From contig CANRLH010000003.1 in the NCBI GenBank assembly GCA_947631455.1, forward strand, positions 203,501 to 267,500: a stretch of 64,000 nt of DNA. Reading direction: 5' to 3'. The stretch comes from an uncultured Clostridia bacterium. GTDB lineage: Bacteria > Bacillota > Clostridia > Oscillospirales > Ruminococcaceae. The notes under the pieces were generated by a model. The model saw only the letters and a program-made list of their open reading frames with translations, was not told where the DNA came from and searched no databases. The number at the start of each line of letters is the position of its first letter. The stretch's first letter is position 1. The position numbers and the translations under genes were made by a program. This document shows positions 54,932-62,968 of the stretch, one piece after another.

Positions 54932-55300
54932 ATGACCAAATATAATATAGCGGTACTTGATAAAGAAATTCAATCTTGTAAAACCGAAATTATTATGATG
55001 GTTACATTGATTCAAAGAATAAAAGAAAAAATGCAAATTACAGAAGCAACAATAACCCATGTTAAAGAATATATTGCCGGACTTCAAAAGGAAATTGACG
55101 GATTTGCGGCAGAAAAAGAATCCCTTATATACGCTATCAAATCATTACGAACTGTGTCCGAAATGTCAGAAAAAGAATGTTCTGCAATGGAATACAGATA
55201 TATTTACGGTTGGACCATTCAAAAAATAAGTGAATTTATGAATGTGAGCATTCAAACAATAAATAGGTATCTGCGTAAAGGTGAATCCGCTATGAGATGA
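54932..55300 (+). CDS. ArpU/RinA-like late regulator with sigma-4-type HTH
   Basis: A 122-residue protein with a long coiled coil (about 8-75) and a C-terminal sigma-region-4-like HTH: SAMEYRYIYGWTIQKISEFMNVSIQTINRYLRKGESAMR in pieces. This is the layout of DUF1492/ArpU/RinA proteins, which control late phage genes such as terminase and portal. GAAAGGCGG precedes ATG 54932; it is 16 bp after the sigma gene, so the two are coexpressed. Confidence 0.75.
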   Translation: MTKYNIAVLDKEIQSCKTEIIMMVTLIQRIKEKMQITEATITHVKEYIAGLQKEIDGFAAEKESLIYAIKSLRTVSEMSEKECSAMEYRYIYGWTIQKISEFMNVSIQTINRYLRKGESAMR

Positions 55301-55351
55301 ACGCACAGCGCAGTTTTAAGGCAAGTGGTATATAAATACCCCCAAACACAA

Positions 55352-55396
55352 AACCGCCTTGTAGGTCAATTCTGACGGCTTACAGGGCGGTTGATT
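55352..55396 (+). terminator. Terminator after the late-regulator gene
   Basis: AACCGCCTTGTAGG (55352-55365) pairs with CTTACAGGGCGGTT (55379-55392) over 14 positions with two G-T pairs. The tail GATTTATT is weak. Confidence 0.7.
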
Positions 55397-55419
55397 TATT
55401 CATCAAATCGTGCTATAAT
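55391..55419 (+). promoter_or_regulatory. Promoter of the last element gene
   Basis: TTGATT (55391-55396) and TATAAT (55414-55419) are 17 bp apart, about 25 bp before ATG 55446. The -35 box overlaps the end of the terminator stem. Confidence 0.6.
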
Positions 55420-55445
55420 AATATTGAAAGGAAGGCTTACTTGAT

Positions 55446-55613
55446 ATGGAAGATTTTGAAGATGTAAAAAAGTTCTTTGATTATCTTATCATTGATGACG
55501 ATGGTTGGAAAGGTATCAGGGACGATGCACCGGAAACGGCAAAAAAGGCGTATGAAGAATACATGAAAAAACAAAAACGCTTTGATGATGAAGGAATCAA
55601 AACAGCTTCGTGA
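55446..55613 (+). CDS. Small acidic protein, last element gene
   Basis: A 55-residue acidic protein starting MEDFEDVKKFFDYLIIDDDG and ending DDEGIKTAS. GAAAGGAAGG lies about 12 bases before the ATG. It has its own promoter and stands next to attR, the place where many elements carry accessory (cargo) genes. Unknown function. Confidence 0.55.
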   Translation: MEDFEDVKKFFDYLIIDDDGWKGIRDDAPETAKKAYEEYMKKQKRFDDEGIKTAS

Positions 55614-55725
55614 AAATTATCTTGTCTTTGAACAATCATTTGTATGAACAAAGGTGTATTTGAGAATAACACTTGTATGACACAAAACGACCTTGAAAGG
55701 CTTATTTCAAGGGGTTTTCAATTAT

Positions 55726-55737
55726 GCAAGAGATAAT
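55726..55737 (+). other. attR core of the rpsI element
   Basis: GCAAGAGATAAT is an exact copy of the end of rpsI at 43649-43660. The bases just outside differ (C against T at the next position, then A). No reading frame is present here, which supports an attachment site rather than a gene duplicate. Confidence 0.75.
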
Positions 55738-55759
55738 TATTTTATTATTTAAAAAATTT

Positions 55760-55848
55760 AATCCCCGAAGTTTGAAGTGACCCCAAAAGTTAGACAATGT
55801 GATATAATGTCTAATAAGGGGTGCATTTCAAAGCCTCGGGGATTTTTT
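55760..55848 (+). terminator. Native rpsI terminator interrupted by a tiny inverted-repeat element
   Basis: AATCCCCGA (55760-55768) and TCGGGGATT (55835-55843) would pair as a perfect terminator with a TTTTTT tail. Between them lies about 62 bp (55771-55832) that is itself an inverted repeat: TTTGAAGTGACCCC faces GGGGTGCATTTCAAA, and TTAGACA faces TGTCTAA. If the 62 bp are removed, AATCCCCGAAGCCTCGGGG closes with a four-base loop. Confidence 0.55.
55771..55832. repeat. Miniature inverted-repeat element, IS3-end-like
   Basis: The ends TGAAGTGACCCC and GGGGTGCATTTCA resemble inverted repeats of IS3-family insertion sequences, with TTAGACA/TGTCTAA inside. No transposase is present. A possible 3-bp target duplication AAG flanks it. 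It looks like a non-autonomous or collapsed element. Confidence 0.45.
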
Positions 55849-55928
55849 TCATTTGTAACTTAACAACCGTAATCTGTTGAGTTAAACTTTTTTATAACCT
55901 GTATAAAAACCTGCAATCACTTACACAA

Positions 55929-56900
55929 TCAGTTTTGCATTCTGATCTGCTGGCTATGAATGAGAGGATAGCTTTTTAGCTTATCTCCGTCAATATCCTC
56001 TCTGTACATATCGATCCCTGTGATCTGACTATTCTCATATGTGGTGTAATAATATATGCATTTGTCTGTATTACAGCAGGATGAATAGATCGTATATTCA
56101 TAACCGTTTTCAACCTTGCAACAGCCCCGTTGCTGTTCAACAGAAGAAAGAATATGGAAAAACTGACTGACACTTTCGTCCTCAGAATCCCCTGAGATCG
56201 AGTTCAGTTTAATAAATGCAGCTTTTACAAAACGTGATGCAGACGACATATCTCCCGGAAGGCCTAAACTGCCCATTCCACGGCTGTAAGGCGTCAGATG
56301 TATCTTTTCTGAAAAACAGTTTTCAGGATCAGCTGCTGAAATACTCATATAGTTTACAAGATTAGTCATATGATAATCAAAGGTCGGGTTGTTCGTCATA
56401 ACACCAACAGGGTCGTCATATACCTTCAGACCGTCCTTAACGGATTCTACTACTATGCTCTCTTCCCTGTCCGAAATCATCCAATGAAGCGGCGACAGCG
56501 GAAGCTTTGGACTAAAATCCTCCTTCAGCATATTAAGACGTGAAAGCTTTTGCCTTGCTTCACTGACAGTGGCACATTGACACAAAATCCACGGAATAAA
56601 CTCAAACGGTGACACGTTATCCTTTTTTGGATCATAACACTTATAGTCTGCATTTCCGGGAAAATTAAGCCCCGCCACGCTAAGGCCCTTCTCATTTGTC
56701 GCATCATAATAGAGCGGATAATTTTCCTGTACAAAAGCCATTCCGATCATTGCATAGTGAGATTTCATATCGCCCATATGCCTGAAACAAAACGGATAGT
56801 TTCTTGGCGTTACGGTGACGGTCTGGTCGTATGCAAACTCATAATCAAGATTGCGTCCAAAGTAGTGATCCTTAGTCTTATAACTAACTGCTGTGCACAT
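55929..56900 (-). CDS. bsh: Choloylglycine hydrolase family, bile salt hydrolase-like
   Basis: This 323-residue Ntn hydrolase cleaves the amide bond of conjugated bile acids (or penicillin V). After Met removal Cys2 becomes the nucleophile. Known active-site residues are all present: Cys2, Arg16 and Asp19 in GRNLDYE, Asn79 in LNFPG, Asn170 in MTNNPTF, and Arg223 in SASRF. The whole pattern is closer to gut BSH than to penicillin acylase. No signal peptide, so cytoplasmic. It points to a gut host. GGGAGGAAG precedes ATG 56900. Confidence 0.9.
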   Translation of the reverse strand: MCTAVSYKTKDHYFGRNLDYEFAYDQTVTVTPRNYPFCFRHMGDMKSHYAMIGMAFVQENYPLYYDATNEKGLSVAGLNFPGNADYKCYDPKKDNVSPFEFIPWILCQCATVSEARQKLSRLNMLKEDFSPKLPLSPLHWMISDREESIVVESVKDGLKVYDDPVGVMTNNPTFDYHMTNLVNYMSISAADPENCFSEKIHLTPYSRGMGSLGLPGDMSSASRFVKAAFIKLNSISGDSEDESVSQFFHILSSVEQQRGCCKVENGYEYTIYSSCCNTDKCIYYYTTYENSQITGIDMYREDIDGDKLKSYPLIHSQQIRMQN

Positions 56901-56952
56901 AGTGACTTCCTCCCAAATTTTTAAAATTCATAGCATATTGTAGGATAAGAAA

Positions 56953-56981
56953 ATTATAGCACACAAAAGCAGAAAAGTCTA
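56953..56981 (-). promoter_or_regulatory. Promoter of the bile salt hydrolase gene
   Basis: On the minus strand TAGACT (56981-56976) and TATAAT (56958-56953) are 17 bp apart, about 50 bp before the ATG. The same region recurs at 63697-63725. Confidence 0.7.
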
Positions 56982-57010
56982 GCGAGTTAACGCTCACAGT
57001 AAAATCATAT

Positions 57011-57047
57011 AAAAAAATCAGCCTGCAACTAAATAGTTTACAGACTG
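57011..57047 (-). terminator. Terminator between permease operon and bsh
   Basis: On the minus strand CAGTCTG and CAGGCTG (57047-57041 with 57025-57019) pair with one G-T, enclosing TAAACTATTTAGTTG, which also pairs, followed by ATTTTTTT. It ends the minus operon that stops at 57210; between 57048 and 57209 I see nothing else. Confidence 0.85.
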
Positions 57048-57209
57048 CTTCTTGAAAAGCGTACACAGTATATACGAACATAGTCTTAGTTTAAAAATTA
57101 AAAGTGGTTTTCAGCATTTTGATTATATCATATTTTTATGTTACTTCTCTTTCTAATTTGGTCATATCATTTAAAACCTGCATTATCAGATAAACCGATG
57201 AAATCAGAA

Positions 57210-58091
57210 TTATATCATATCAAATAAAACATTTGCCAAAAATCCCGAAACAACTGCAGCTATATACAAAATTCCCACAACTGCAAAATTCTGTTTCATG
57301 TGGCGTTTGTTAGTTTTAAACAAAACGATAAGTCCCATTCCCGCTCCCGTGCAGAGTCCCGCAACGCACGAGCCGAACGAAAGCACACCGCTGAGATGCA
57401 ATTGTGTAAGAATAACGCTTGCGGCACAATTGGGAATAAATCCGACAAGCGCCGCAACAAGAGGCTGAAACACAGAGTCGGAAATAAGAATTCTCTCAAG
57501 AAAATCCTGTCCCAGAAACTCTATGATAAACCCGAGCACTATATTTATTATCAGCACAAATACAAAAATGCTGACCGTGTGTTTTACCGCGGGTATCAGA
57601 ACCGAGTGGCTGTGTCCGTCATCGTCGTGGTCATGACATCCGCAGTTTTCGCAAAGCTCTTCAAAAGGCTTTTCACCGTCATTCTTTAAAATAGCCTTGG
57701 ATACTGCGTCAACGATAATTCCCGCCAAAATCGCCGTGATAAGCTTTATAAGAATAAGCTTCCACAAAACGCCCATATGATCGGGATGCGCCAAAATTAT
57801 CGGGATCGCCTCGTCGCTGGTCGCAAGATAAACAGCCACTATTGTCCCAAGCGTTATGACACGTCCCGCAAAAAGGTTTGTGGCAGCAACGGAAATCCCG
57901 CACTGCGGAATAGTTCCCAGCACTGCTCCGCCCACAGGCCCGAAAAAGCCAAGGCGTTTGAAAAAATCCTCAAAGCCCTTTGAATTTCTGTGTTCCATAT
58001 ATTCTATCAAGAGATATACTCCAAACAAAAACGGAAGCATCTTGACAGCGTCCAGCAAAGCGTCAACTATAACGCCTGTTACACTTTCCAA
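57210..58091 (-). CDS. Putative metal-efflux permease (ArsP_2 type) with His-rich loop
   Basis: This 293-residue membrane protein has about eight to ten hydrophobic segments. Two similar halves each carry a conserved block: GTIPQCGISVAATNLFAG and GFIPNCAASVILTQLHLSG. A cytoplasmic loop in the middle, CENCGCHDHDDDGHSH, is rich in His, Cys and Asp and should bind metal. This fits the putative heavy-metal/arsenic permease family (PF11449-like). TTG 58091 is the likely start; AAAGGA lies before it. Next to a CDF exporter, it probably belongs to metal homeostasis. Confidence 0.8.
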   Translation of the reverse strand: MESVTGVIVDALLDAVKMLPFLFGVYLLIEYMEHRNSKGFEDFFKRLGFFGPVGGAVLGTIPQCGISVAATNLFAGRVITLGTIVAVYLATSDEAIPIILAHPDHMGVLWKLILIKLITAILAGIIVDAVSKAILKNDGEKPFEELCENCGCHDHDDDGHSHSVLIPAVKHTVSIFVFVLIINIVLGFIIEFLGQDFLERILISDSVFQPLVAALVGFIPNCAASVILTQLHLSGVLSFGSCVAGLCTGAGMGLIVLFKTNKRHMKQNFAVVGILYIAAVVSGFLANVLFDMI

Positions 58092-58099
58092 ATTATTTT

Positions 58100-59002
58100 C
58101 TATCCTTTCGTTTCCTCACCGTCATACGGGTTTACGTGAACCATACAATGTTTGACTTCAGGAAAGTTTTTCTCTATCATATCGTGAACCGACTGCGCGG
58201 CTTCGTGCGCCGAAAAAAGAGGCAGACTGCCGTTTACGGAAATCTCAACATCCACGTAAATTTTCGAGCCGAAAAGCCTAGTCTTAAGTTCATCTACGCT
58301 CTTTACACTTTTACAATTTAAAATAAGATCCTTTATTCTCTGTGTGGTCTCCTTATCCGCCGCTCTGTCAGTGAGCTTTGAAACCGCGTCCTTATAAATA
58401 TCAAACGCCGCTTTTATGATAAGCAGACTGATGGCCAGAGAAGCGATCGGGTCAAGTATCCTTACACCTAATATCGCGCCCAGAATTCCCACAAAACTGC
58501 CTACAGATGACAGCGCGTCGCTTCTGTGGTGCCAAGCATCAGCCATCAAAGCATTACTGTTTATTTTTTTTGCTTTTGCTCTTGTATACCAGAACATCCA
58601 CTCCTTAACGGCTATTGACAAAGCCGCCGCGAACAATGCTGCCTTTCCCGGAACCTTAAGACTCAAGTAATTGCCCTTAACTATTACGGATACGCCGCTT
58701 AAGCCTATGCCTATTCCGGTCGCCGCCAGAATTGACGCAAGAATAAGCGCCGCTATGCACTCAAGGCGTTCGTGCCCATACGGATGATCTTCGTCGTTCG
58801 CCTTTGCCGAAAGCTTTACTCCGATTATTACTATAAAAGTAGAGAACACATCGCTTGCGGAGTGGACCGCGTCTGAAACCAATGCGACGCTGTGAGCAAA
58901 AAATCCTATCAAAAGCTTTGTCACTGATAGGAAAATGTTTACCACTATACTTATAACGGAAACCCTATAAGCTGTTTTTGAAAACTCGTTATCTCCATTC
59001 AT
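58100..59002 (-). CDS. Cation diffusion facilitator (Zn/Mn/Fe exporter)
   Basis: A 300-residue CDF transporter with six membrane segments. Metal residues: SDAVHSASDVFST (TM2), HPYGHERLE, and AWHHRSDALSSVG (TM5), then a C-terminal cytoplasmic domain with DVEISVNGSLPLFSAHEAAQSVHDMI and HCMVHVNPYD. The TM5 HxxxD-type site points to Zn or a related divalent ion, but Mn is possible. It lies 8 bp before the His-rich permease. Confidence 0.92.
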   Translation of the reverse strand: MNGDNEFSKTAYRVSVISIVVNIFLSVTKLLIGFFAHSVALVSDAVHSASDVFSTFIVIIGVKLSAKANDEDHPYGHERLECIAALILASILAATGIGIGLSGVSVIVKGNYLSLKVPGKAALFAAALSIAVKEWMFWYTRAKAKKINSNALMADAWHHRSDALSSVGSFVGILGAILGVRILDPIASLAISLLIIKAAFDIYKDAVSKLTDRAADKETTQRIKDLILNCKSVKSVDELKTRLFGSKIYVDVEISVNGSLPLFSAHEAAQSVHDMIEKNFPEVKHCMVHVNPYDGEETKG

Positions 59003-59017
59003 AAAAACTCCGAAAAA

Positions 59018-59533
59018 CTAATCTCTTTTCTTAAATACAAAAACCTTGCTTATAATATAATTTAAAATCAGTACAACCACATTTGCAATTATCTTCACTG
59101 CCCAGTAGTTGAATTTTAAAAGTCCGTTTCCTATCCACATCATCAGCGTTTCGACCACAAGCGTAAAAACTCTTCCGCCGTAAAACGAAACGCCCTCTTT
59201 GATTATTGCCCTGCCTTTTGCGGTTGAGCCAAACACCCATACACGGTTAGTGACAAACGCAAAGGTAACCGCGCATATCCAAGAAAACACGGTGCTTATA
59301 ACAGATACGTATTCTCTGCCCAGCCCAACGCCTTCAAGCAAAACCTTTGCTACCCCGGCGGCAACAAAGCTCACCACCGTTGTCAGAACACCGAAAAAAA
59401 GGTACAAAAGCACTGATTTGTTCTTTTTGTAAAAACCTTCAAAAATATTCAGAACAGGAAGTGACATTATTCTGTCGAAAATATCCTGTTTTTCCTCCCT
59501 GGCTTCATCCGCTGTTTTTTTCTCTTCTATCAT
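59018..59533 (-). CDS. GtrA-family membrane protein
   Basis: A 171-residue protein with four membrane segments, LLYLFFGVLTTVVSFVAAGV first, then SVISTVFSWICAVTFAFVTNRVWVF and two more, the standard GtrA layout. GtrA proteins help move lipid-linked sugars for cell-wall polysaccharides. ATG 59533 lies just after the pyrE stop (59535); an in-frame TTG at 59563 would overlap pyrE. Confidence 0.85.
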   Translation of the reverse strand: MIEEKKTADEAREEKQDIFDRIMSLPVLNIFEGFYKKNKSVLLYLFFGVLTTVVSFVAAGVAKVLLEGVGLGREYVSVISTVFSWICAVTFAFVTNRVWVFGSTAKGRAIIKEGVSFYGGRVFTLVVETLMMWIGNGLLKFNYWAVKIIANVVVLILNYIISKVFVFKKRD

Positions 59534-59534
59534 T

Positions 59535-60188
59535 CTATGCACCGTAGATATTTCTGTACTCAATCATTTTATGAAGATATTCTTTTCCCTCGACAATTCC
59601 CGACTCGATAGCCGATATTATGTCATTTATCGTCACGATGGAATAAACCTTAACGCCGAACTCCTCATAAGCGTTCTCAACTGCACTCCTGTCGCTGTCA
59701 AGCGCTTTTTCCATTCTGTCAACAGTGATCACCATTCCCGTGATATTGACATCTGCCGCACCCTTTAGCTTCGGGAGACTTTCCCTCAGAGCCTTACCGC
59801 TTGTCATAACATCCTCGATTATAACGACCTTTTCTCCGTCGGTGAGGCTTTTTCCTACAAACATTCCGCCTTCGCCGTGATCTTTTACTTCCTTTCTGTC
59901 AAAGGTGTAATTGACTTCAATACCGAACTTGTTATACAATGCGACCGACGCCGCTACTGCCAAAGGTATTCCCTTATAAGCCGGACCGTATAGTGTGTCG
60001 GCCTCAATTCCGTTTTCCCTTATGCACTGAGCATAAAATTCTCCGAGCCTTGCAAGCTGAGCACCGGTCTTATAATTTCCCGTATTTATAAAATACGGCG
60101 CTTTTCTTCCGCTTTTTAGCGTAAACTCACCGAATGTAAGAACTTTGCAGTCTACCATAAATTTGATAAACTCTTCCTTGTAGGTCAT
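59535..60188 (-). CDS. pyrE: Orotate phosphoribosyltransferase
   Basis: A 217-residue enzyme making OMP from orotate and PRPP. The PRPP loop is VVIIEDVMTSGKALRESL, with FTLKSGRKAPYFINTG early and YGPAYKGIPLAVA in the middle. ATG 60188 has ACGGAGGAA before it. It stands away from other pyrimidine genes, between an amidohydrolase and gtrA. Confidence 0.95.
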   Translation of the reverse strand: MTYKEEFIKFMVDCKVLTFGEFTLKSGRKAPYFINTGNYKTGAQLARLGEFYAQCIRENGIEADTLYGPAYKGIPLAVAASVALYNKFGIEVNYTFDRKEVKDHGEGGMFVGKSLTDGEKVVIIEDVMTSGKALRESLPKLKGAADVNITGMVITVDRMEKALDSDRSAVENAYEEFGVKVYSIVTINDIISAIESGIVEGKEYLHKMIEYRNIYGA

Positions 60189-60225
60189 TTTTAATTCCTC
60201 CGTTGTTTTATTTTTCTGAACATTG

Positions 60226-61020
60226 TCAAATGCCCAGCAGCTTTTCGGCGTTTTTATGAAAAATCTTTTCCTTGTCCTCTTCACTAAGCCTTAGCCTGTT
60301 TATCATATCAGTTTCTGCTTTTCCGGAACACCAAGGACAGTCAGTTGCAAATAAGATCCTGTCAGCGCCGTGTTTAAGTATTATTTCTTCTATCACGCCG
60401 TCGGGACAGCGGTCTGCAACAAAGCTAGTGTCAAAGTATATGCTGCCCTCAACTCCCGCGAGGTACTTTAATACATCCTCAGCAAGCTCGTTTCCTCCCA
60501 TATGCGCCAGAACCATCTTAAGCTCAGGCACCGCCTCATGCGCTCTCCTTGACGCCTCCGGCCTTGCGTGAATGTAGTCTGGAGAAACACAATCCCATCC
60601 CGCGTGAAACATAACTATAAGGCCAAGCTCCGCACATTTCTTATAAAGCGGAAACATTTTTTTATCGTCGATCTCAAAGCCCTGATAATCCGGGTGCAGC
60701 TTTACGCCTTTAAGTCCGAGCTCTTTAATTCGCTCAAGTTCAGCTTCCCAGTCCTCAGCCATAAAGTGCACAGAGCCAAACGGAATTATTCTGTCGCTTT
60801 TTATTGAAGCCGCCCAGTTATTTATCACCGTCTGCTGCGTTGGCTTTGTCGCAATAGTGAGCACCACGCCCTTGTCTATTCCCCAGTAGTCAAAACGTGA
60901 GATAAGCGATCTTACCGTGCCGTCCGTCAGCGCCTTTTGGTCAGCAAGGCGCTCAAGCTTAGTTATCGCCCGTTCAGCAATGCTTTCTGTAAATGCGTGC
61001 GTGTGAAAATCGATCTTCAT
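60226..61020 (-). CDS. Amidohydrolase-family (TIM-barrel) protein, COG2159-like
   Basis: A 264-residue metal hydrolase. DFHTHAF at residues 3-9 carries the first metal site, LKGVKLHPDYQGF and VMFHAGWD later, and ILFATDCPWCSGKAE gives the catalytic Asp. This is the decarboxylase-like amidohydrolase family. Its substrate cannot be read from the sequence. It starts at 61020, 4 bp after the membrane protein gene. Confidence 0.85.
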   Translation of the reverse strand: MKIDFHTHAFTESIAERAITKLERLADQKALTDGTVRSLISRFDYWGIDKGVVLTIATKPTQQTVINNWAASIKSDRIIPFGSVHFMAEDWEAELERIKELGLKGVKLHPDYQGFEIDDKKMFPLYKKCAELGLIVMFHAGWDCVSPDYIHARPEASRRAHEAVPELKMVLAHMGGNELAEDVLKYLAGVEGSIYFDTSFVADRCPDGVIEEIILKHGADRILFATDCPWCSGKAETDMINRLRLSEEDKEKIFHKNAEKLLGI

Positions 61021-61024
61021 ACCA

Positions 61025-61543
61025 TCATCTGCCTTTTCGGTGCGAACGCCTGAGGTGGAAAAAGCTCACCGCACCAAGAATTATTATAAACGCTGCCGCA
61101 AATCCCATAAGCAGCCATCTAAAGTGTACCGAGTCAAGAAAAGCGTAATAGCTCTCCACTGTTTTTCCTATCTGCTTTCTTACAAAACTGCCGTTTCCCG
61201 AGCCGTAGGCATATACAGTATAGACCCACTTTACGTTTAACAGCAAAAATATGCAGGAAACCGTCATCAAAAGAGTGCTTAACATAAGATTTGCAGCGCT
61301 CGTTTTTTTCATGGATATCCAGCAAAGCACAAGAGTGAGCAGAGCCATTATAAGCAACGCAAAAAAAATGCTTGACAGGACCGCTGCCGCACGTTTTACG
61401 GCGGGTTCATTTCCCACAACAGATCTCGCCGTTATAAGGCTTATGATAATAAGCGCAGAAAACCCGACCGCCAAAAAAATCACAAACAGCCGATAGCAAA
61501 GTTCAGCCGCGCTCATTTTTTCTTTTTTGTTTATGTCCGTCAT
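61025..61543 (-). CDS. Hypothetical four-helix membrane protein
   Basis: A 172-residue protein with four hydrophobic segments (about 15-38, 50-75, 82-105 and 140-162) and basic ends (LRRSHRKGR). The family is not recognised. It sits between CNNM and amidohydrolase in the same operon. Confidence 0.7.
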   Translation of the reverse strand: MTDINKKEKMSAAELCYRLFVIFLAVGFSALIIISLITARSVVGNEPAVKRAAAVLSSIFFALLIMALLTLVLCWISMKKTSAANLMLSTLLMTVSCIFLLLNVKWVYTVYAYGSGNGSFVRKQIGKTVESYYAFLDSVHFRWLLMGFAAAFIIILGAVSFFHLRRSHRKGR

Positions 61544-61605
61544 TTTTATACCTAACCGTCGTTTTTACAGTGAATCAAACCGCCTGCCGCGCTCTTGCTT
61601 AAAAG

Positions 61606-62847
61606 TCAGTCACCGTCAACATCCTTAATTTCAACCGTTATCCGCTCTATCCACTGATCCTCGATCTTTGTTGCTGTAAAAACCATATTTTTGTACTCAA
61701 CCGTGTCGTTTATCTGCACGACCCTGTTGATAAGATCCATGAAAAGCCCGCCGAGAGAGTTGCAGTCTGTTTCAAACTCATCCTCATCAGCGCCTATTTT
61801 CTCTGCAAAATCGCTTATTGACAGGCTTGCGGAAACATCAAACTTGTTGTCGGAAAGCTTTACAAATGATGTGTCCTCGTCGTCGCTTTCGTCATAAATC
61901 TCTCCGACCAATTCTTCTATTATGTCCTCAAGCGTGACTATTCCGCTGGTTCCACCGTATTCGTCGATAACGATAGCCATATGAACCTTTTCACGCTGAA
62001 TGGCTTTGAGCGTGTCAGAAATCTTCTGATACTCAGATACAAAAAGCGGTTTTTTTAAAAGCTTTGATATATCCTTTTGACCGTTTAAATACATATTGAA
62101 AAAATCGTTTTGATGAAGCGTTCCTATAATGTTGTCTATTGTCCCATCATAAACCGGAAAGCGTGAATATGGACTGTTTAAAAAGCAGTCCTTGATGTTT
62201 TCCATGCTGTCGTTTTTGTCGATTGCAGCTACATTTACTCGCGGAATTAGTATTTCCTCAACCGTAGTCTCATCAAACTCAAGCGCACTTCTCACAAGAT
62301 CTGACTCCTGCTGCTCCAGCACTCCCTCGCCCTCAATCTCCTCAATCATGTGAATAAGCTCCTCCTCAGTAACGGTAGGAGCCTTTTTCTTTGAGCCAAA
62401 GATCCTTACCAAAACGCTTTTGAGTTTGGTAAAAAGCCATATAAACGGAGTCATAACAGTCATAAGTGCATTCAGAGGATATGCCATAACGAGACATACG
62501 CGCTCAGCGTAGTCCTTTGCAAAGCTTTTGGGCAAAATCTCTCCGAATATCAGCACAAGAACCGTCATGACAAGCGTAGACGCCGCAACGCTTTGAGGCC
62601 CGAATTTAGCCGTGAACACCACTGTTGCCAAAGATGCCGAAAAGATGTTTACTACATTGTTTCCAATTAGTATAGCCGTAAGGGCGTTGTCGTATTTGTC
62701 TATTATTTTCACGGCTACCTTGGCGGTCTTTTTTCCGCCGTATGCCAAATTTTTAAGTCTTATCCTGCTTGCGCTAGAATAAGCTGTCTCTGTTCCCGAA
62801 AATATTGCTGAAAGTATAATCAAAACAGCAATTATTCCAACTTTCAT
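61606..62847 (-). CDS. CNNM/HlyC-CorC family transporter with CBS domains
   Basis: A 413-residue protein with an N-terminal DUF21 membrane domain (FSGTETAYSSASRIRLKNLA), two CBS domains (about 195-320, with ILIPRVNVAAIDKND and HMAIVIDEYGGTSGIVTLEDIIEELVGEI in pieces) and a C-terminal CorC_HlyC domain. Such proteins export Mg2+ or Co2+. The older name haemolysin is misleading. AAGGTGGTAAG precedes the start. Confidence 0.93.
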   Translation of the reverse strand: MKVGIIAVLIILSAIFSGTETAYSSASRIRLKNLAYGGKKTAKVAVKIIDKYDNALTAILIGNNVVNIFSASLATVVFTAKFGPQSVAASTLVMTVLVLIFGEILPKSFAKDYAERVCLVMAYPLNALMTVMTPFIWLFTKLKSVLVRIFGSKKKAPTVTEEELIHMIEEIEGEGVLEQQESDLVRSALEFDETTVEEILIPRVNVAAIDKNDSMENIKDCFLNSPYSRFPVYDGTIDNIIGTLHQNDFFNMYLNGQKDISKLLKKPLFVSEYQKISDTLKAIQREKVHMAIVIDEYGGTSGIVTLEDIIEELVGEIYDESDDEDTSFVKLSDNKFDVSASLSISDFAEKIGADEDEFETDCNSLGGLFMDLINRVVQINDTVEYKNMVFTATKIEDQWIERITVEIKDVDGD

Positions 62848-62907
62848 ATAATAAAGCTTACCACCTTAAATAGATTTTGCCATTTATTCGTTTAAATCTA
62901 ATTAAAT

Positions 62908-62936
62908 AGTATACCACAATATTATAAAAATGTAAA
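62908..62936 (-). promoter_or_regulatory. Promoter of the CNNM-to-permease operon
   Basis: On the minus strand TTTACA (62936-62931) and TATACT (62913-62908) are 17 bp apart, about 60 bp before the CNNM start. All seven genes down to 57210 may share it. Confidence 0.7.
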
Positions 62937-62968
62937 TGCCTAATTTTGATTGCACATTGCGGATTTAT

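Larger units (their letters stand above)
43649..55737. mobile_element. 12.1-kb integrated element in rpsI, satellite- or reduced-prophage-like
   Basis: Bounded by a 12-bp direct repeat, with a tyrosine integrase near attL, a leftward repressor-integrase unit and a rightward unit starting with Cro-like and RepA-like genes. It is visibly more AT-rich than the flanks. Eighteen genes are called. A TerS-like HTH protein and a tape-measure-like protein are present, but no large terminase, portal, capsid, holin or lysin. Layout and size match phage-inducible chromosomal islands; a decayed prophage is the alternative. Confidence 0.75.

Noticed and set aside
55857..55900. Additional plus-strand terminator TTAACAAC ... 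GTTGAGTTAA followed by T-run
   Set aside because: Stem needs a two-base bulge and there is a stronger terminator just before it.
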